A DNA stretch of 64,000 bases from Blastococcus sp. TF02-8 (GTDB lineage: Bacteria > Actinomycetota > Actinomycetes > Mycobacteriales > Geodermatophilaceae), in assembly GCF_003319175.1 (NCBI RefSeq), contig NZ_QOHK01000002.1:434001-498000 (forward strand), given 5' to 3'. The translations under genes and the position numbers were made by a program. The notes beneath the pieces are model-generated. The model made no database searches and was not told where the DNA came from. It saw only the letters and a program-made list of their open reading frames with translations. Positions within the stretch are counted from its first letter, which is position 1. Each line of letters opens with the position of its first letter. Positions 61,772-64,000 of the stretch are shown here, one piece after another.

Positions 61772-62520
61772 GCAACGACGGCGGGTCGGACGTCGTCCCC
61801 GGTCGCGAGGAGGCCGGGTACGACGACGCCACCGCGGCCGGTGGCGGCTTCCGCAAGGGAGCCTTCGGCGTCAGCGGCAGCGGTGACACCTCCGGCTTCG
61901 GCGGGCTGGTCCGCGTCGAGCCCGGCGGCGCGGTCGCGCTGCACTCCACCGAGCGGCCCTACGGCGGTTGGTTCGACGAGGTCACCGACGCGCTGATCGA
62001 GGCCGTCGGTCAGGCCACCTACGACGCCGCCGTCCAGCGGGTCCTGGTCGACCGGGGCGAGATCACCTACTTCGTCGGCCGCGAGCACCTGCTGCCCCTC
62101 GTGCAGGCGCTGCGCGACGACGAGGCGCTGCGCTTCGAGCTGCTGTCCAGCGTCTCGGGCGTCGACTACCTCGACAGCGGCGGCCCCGCGGTGACCCCCG
62201 GCCGACCCCGGCTGCACGTCGTCTACCACCTGACCTCGATGACCTACCGGCGCCGGATCCGGCTGGAGGTCGCCGTCACCGCCGAGGACCCGCACGTCCC
62301 CTCGGTGACCGGCACCTACCCGACGGCGGACTGGCACGAGCGGGAGGCCTTCGACATGTTCGGGATCGTCTTCGACGGCCACCCGGGCCTGACCCGGATC
62401 CTCATGCCGGACGACTGGGACGGGCACCCCCAGCGCAAGGACTACCCCCTCGGCGGCATCCCGGTCGAGTACCACGACGCGACCATCCCGCCGCCCGACA
62501 CACGTCGGGCCTACAGGTGA
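61768..62520 (+). CDS. nuoC: NADH-quinone oxidoreductase subunit C NuoC
   Basis: A 250-residue peripheral-arm subunit. The conserved end is [18 protein letters not shown], then [23 protein letters not shown]. The first 65 residues are a polar actinobacterial extension before the fold. GTG 61768 overlaps nuoB by 4 bp. Confidence 0.95.
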   Translation: MSNDGGSDVVPGREEAGYDDATAAGGGFRKGAFGVSGSGDTSGFGGLVRVEPGGAVALHSTERPYGGWFDEVTDALIEAVGQATYDAAVQRVLVDRGEITYFVGREHLLPLVQALRDDEALRFELLSSVSGVDYLDSGGPAVTPGRPRLHVVYHLTSMTYRRRIRLEVAVTAEDPHVPSVTGTYPTADWHEREAFDMFGIVFDGHPGLTRILMPDDWDGHPQRKDYPLGGIPVEYHDATIPPPDTRRAYR

Positions 62521-62533
62521 ACGGGGCGTACCG

Positions 62534-63856
62534 ATGACGACCACCCAGGACCCCTACGCCGGCTCCCGGGAGACCACCGAGGGGCGGGTCTACACCGTCA
62601 CCGGTGGCGACTGGGACGCCACGCTCGGCGCCGACCCCCACGAGAACGAGCGGCTCGTGGTCAACATGGGCCCGCAGCACCCCTCCACCCACGGCGTGCT
62701 GCGGCTCGTGCTCGATCTCGAGGGCGAGACGGTGACCAAGGCCCGCGTGGTCATCGGCTACCTGCACACCGGCATCGAGAAGAACACCGAGTACCGCAAC
62801 TGGGTGCAGGGCACGACCTTCGTGACCCGCATGGACTACCTCGCCCCGCTGTACAACGAGGCCGGCTACTGCATGGCGGTCGAGAAGCTGCTCGGGATCG
62901 AGGTGCCCCAGCGCGCGCAGACCATCCGTGTGCTGGTCATGGAGATCAACCGGATCGCCTCGCACCTGGTGGGCCTGGCCACCGGCGGCATGGAGCTCGG
63001 CGCGCTGACCGCCATGACCAACGGGTTCCGCGAGCGGGAGATGTGCCTGGACCTCCTCGAGGAGATCACCGGCCTGCGGATGAACCACGCCTACATCCGG
63101 CCCGGCGGGCTGGCCCAGGACCTGCCCGAGGGCGCGGTCGAGCACATCCGCGAGTTCCTCGAGGTCATGCCGAAGCGGGTGGCCGACTTCCACCGGATGC
63201 TCACCGGGCAGCCGATCTGGCAGCGCCGGCTCAAGGACGTCGGCTACCTCGACGTCACCGGCTGCCTCGCCCTCGGCGTGACCGGTCCGATCCTGCGCTC
63301 CGCGGGCCTGCCCTGGGACATGCGCAAGGTGGAGCCCTACCTGGGCTACGAGACCTACGACTTCGAGGTGCCGACCGCCGACACCTGCGACGCCTGGGGC
63401 CGCTACCTGGTGCGCATGGCCGAGGTGAACGAGTCGCTGAAGCTCATCGGCCAGGCGCTGGACCGGCTCGAGCCCGGCCCGGTGATGGTCGAGGACCGCA
63501 AGATCGCCTGGCCGGCGCAGCTGGCGCTCGGGCCCGACGGCATGGGCAACTCCCACGAGCACGTCGCGCACATCATGGGCCAGTCGATGGAGGCCCTGAT
63601 CCACCACTTCAAGCTGGTCACCGAGGGCTTCCGGGTGCCGGCGGGCCAGGTCTACGTGCCGATCGAGTCGCCCCGCGGCGAGCTCGGCTACCACGTCGTC
63701 AGCGACGGGAGCACCCGCCCGTGGCGCGTCCACGTGCGCGACCCCAGCTTCGTGAACCTGCAGGCCACGGCGGCGATGAGCGAGGGCGGCATGATCGCCG
63801 ACGTCATCGCCGCGATCGCCTCGATCGACCCGGTGATGGGAGGTGTCGACCGGTGA
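62534..63856 (+). CDS. nuoD: NADH-quinone oxidoreductase subunit D NuoD
   Basis: A 440-residue 49-kDa-type subunit that shapes the quinone site with NuoB. Motifs: [16 protein letters not shown] (His of the quinone pocket), [31 protein letters not shown] and the C-terminal [15 protein letters not shown] and DPVMGGVDR. The short N-terminal extension is polar. It overlaps nuoE by 4 bp. Confidence 0.96.
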   Translation: MTTTQDPYAGSRETTEGRVYTVTGGDWDATLGADPHENERLVVNMGPQHPSTHGVLRLVLDLEGETVTKARVVIGYLHTGIEKNTEYRNWVQGTTFVTRMDYLAPLYNEAGYCMAVEKLLGIEVPQRAQTIRVLVMEINRIASHLVGLATGGMELGALTAMTNGFREREMCLDLLEEITGLRMNHAYIRPGGLAQDLPEGAVEHIREFLEVMPKRVADFHRMLTGQPIWQRRLKDVGYLDVTGCLALGVTGPILRSAGLPWDMRKVEPYLGYETYDFEVPTADTCDAWGRYLVRMAEVNESLKLIGQALDRLEPGPVMVEDRKIAWPAQLALGPDGMGNSHEHVAHIMGQSMEALIHHFKLVTEGFRVPAGQVYVPIESPRGELGYHVVSDGSTRPWRVHVRDPSFVNLQATAAMSEGGMIADVIAAIASIDPVMGGVDR

Positions 63857-64000
63857 GTGCGCTCCCTGGTTCGGCAGAAGGAACCGCGGTCACGGGGCTC
63901 GACTCCAGCCCCGTCGAGCCGGCGCCCGCGGACCTGCCGCCGCTGACCGAGCAGACGCGTCTCGAGGCGCGGGAGATCATCGCCCGCTACCCGGTCGCGC
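63853..64000 (+). CDS. nuoE: NADH-quinone oxidoreductase subunit E NuoE, N-terminal part (cut by window end)
   Basis: The GTG at 63853 overlaps the nuoD stop and opens a frame running to the window end. The visible 49 residues are a Pro/Ala-rich extension, then [15 protein letters not shown], the helix that starts the 24-kDa thioredoxin-like subunit. The [2Fe-2S] cysteines lie beyond the window. Confidence 0.85.
   Translation, partial: MSALPGSAEGTAVTGLDSSPVEPAPADLPPLTEQTRLEAREIIARYPVA

Overview
The window is very GC-rich, densely packed chromosomal DNA from a high-GC actinobacterium. Gene content, GTG-rich starts, GTGA/ATGA overlaps and leaderless promoters all fit the Actinomycetia. I favour the Geodermatophilaceae (Blastococcus, Geodermatophilus, Modestobacter), but this is an inference from general character and gene order, not from a marker gene. 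No rRNA, tRNA, CRISPR array, insertion sequence or prophage was seen. This is core chromosome whose gene order matches two well-known blocks: Mycobacterium tuberculosis Rv0474 to Rv0505c, and the Streptomyces bldN-rsbN-rex-hemACD region.

Layout. (1) 1-9.6 kb: the end of a DUF885 peptidase-like gene, NhaA, aminodeoxychorismate lyase, a Fur-family regulator, a YgfZ-like folate protein, an RsiG-type c-di-GMP-binding anti-sigma factor, an asparaginase, an XRE regulator, an HbhA-like protein, DUF2516 and PspC. (2) 9.6-19.6 kb: two class I methyltransferase-fold genes, MurB, an SDR, MshA (mycothiol), a YbjN-domain protein, an MFS exporter, an alpha-oxoamine synthase and phosphoglycerate mutase. (3) 19.7-31.8 kb: the PhoU / SenX3-RegX3 phosphate module, a GlxA-type regulator, a cysteine-rich Rv0495c-like protein, Ppx/GppA, ProC, a BldC-like HTH protein, ribosomal protein bS22, an atypical SDR, an acyltransferase and a HAD phosphatase. 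(4) 31.9-44.4 kb: a BldN/RsbN-like sigma/anti-sigma pair, an acyl-CoA synthetase, a glutaredoxin, the redox regulator Rex and the haem genes hemA, hemC, hemD, hemB and hemL. (5) 44.4-48.4 kb: System II cytochrome c biogenesis (TlpA/ResA-like, CcdA, ResB, CcsB). (6) 48.5-64 kb: menaquinone synthesis (menA, menE, menC, menD, menF, menG), an inserted nucleotidyltransferase plus SOS-controlled DUF222-HNH gene, then menJ and the start of the nuo operon (nuoA-D complete, nuoE cut by the window end).

How the parts work together. Most of the second half builds the respiratory chain: haem, cytochrome c maturation, menaquinone, menaquinone reduction by MenJ, and NADH dehydrogenase I. Rex, which senses NADH/NAD+, is encoded at 36.2 kb. 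A perfect Rex operator (11-bp arms, 4-bp spacer) lies just downstream of a -10 element in front of menJ-nuo at 59.28 kb, and a weaker Rex-like site overlaps the promoter of rex itself. Phosphate control is visible as three phased GGTGAAC repeats between phoU and senX3.

The most exciting signals are regulatory. RsiG carries both copies of the c-di-GMP signature E(X)3S(X)2R(X)3Q(X)3D exactly 100 residues apart. The BldN-like sigma factor has four perfect 15-bp tandem repeats in its N-terminal region. With the BldC-like protein, this gives three developmental-type regulators in one 64-kb window. Leaderless promoters (TANNNT-like -10, then 6-7 nt, then the start codon) recur throughout and help to fix several starts.
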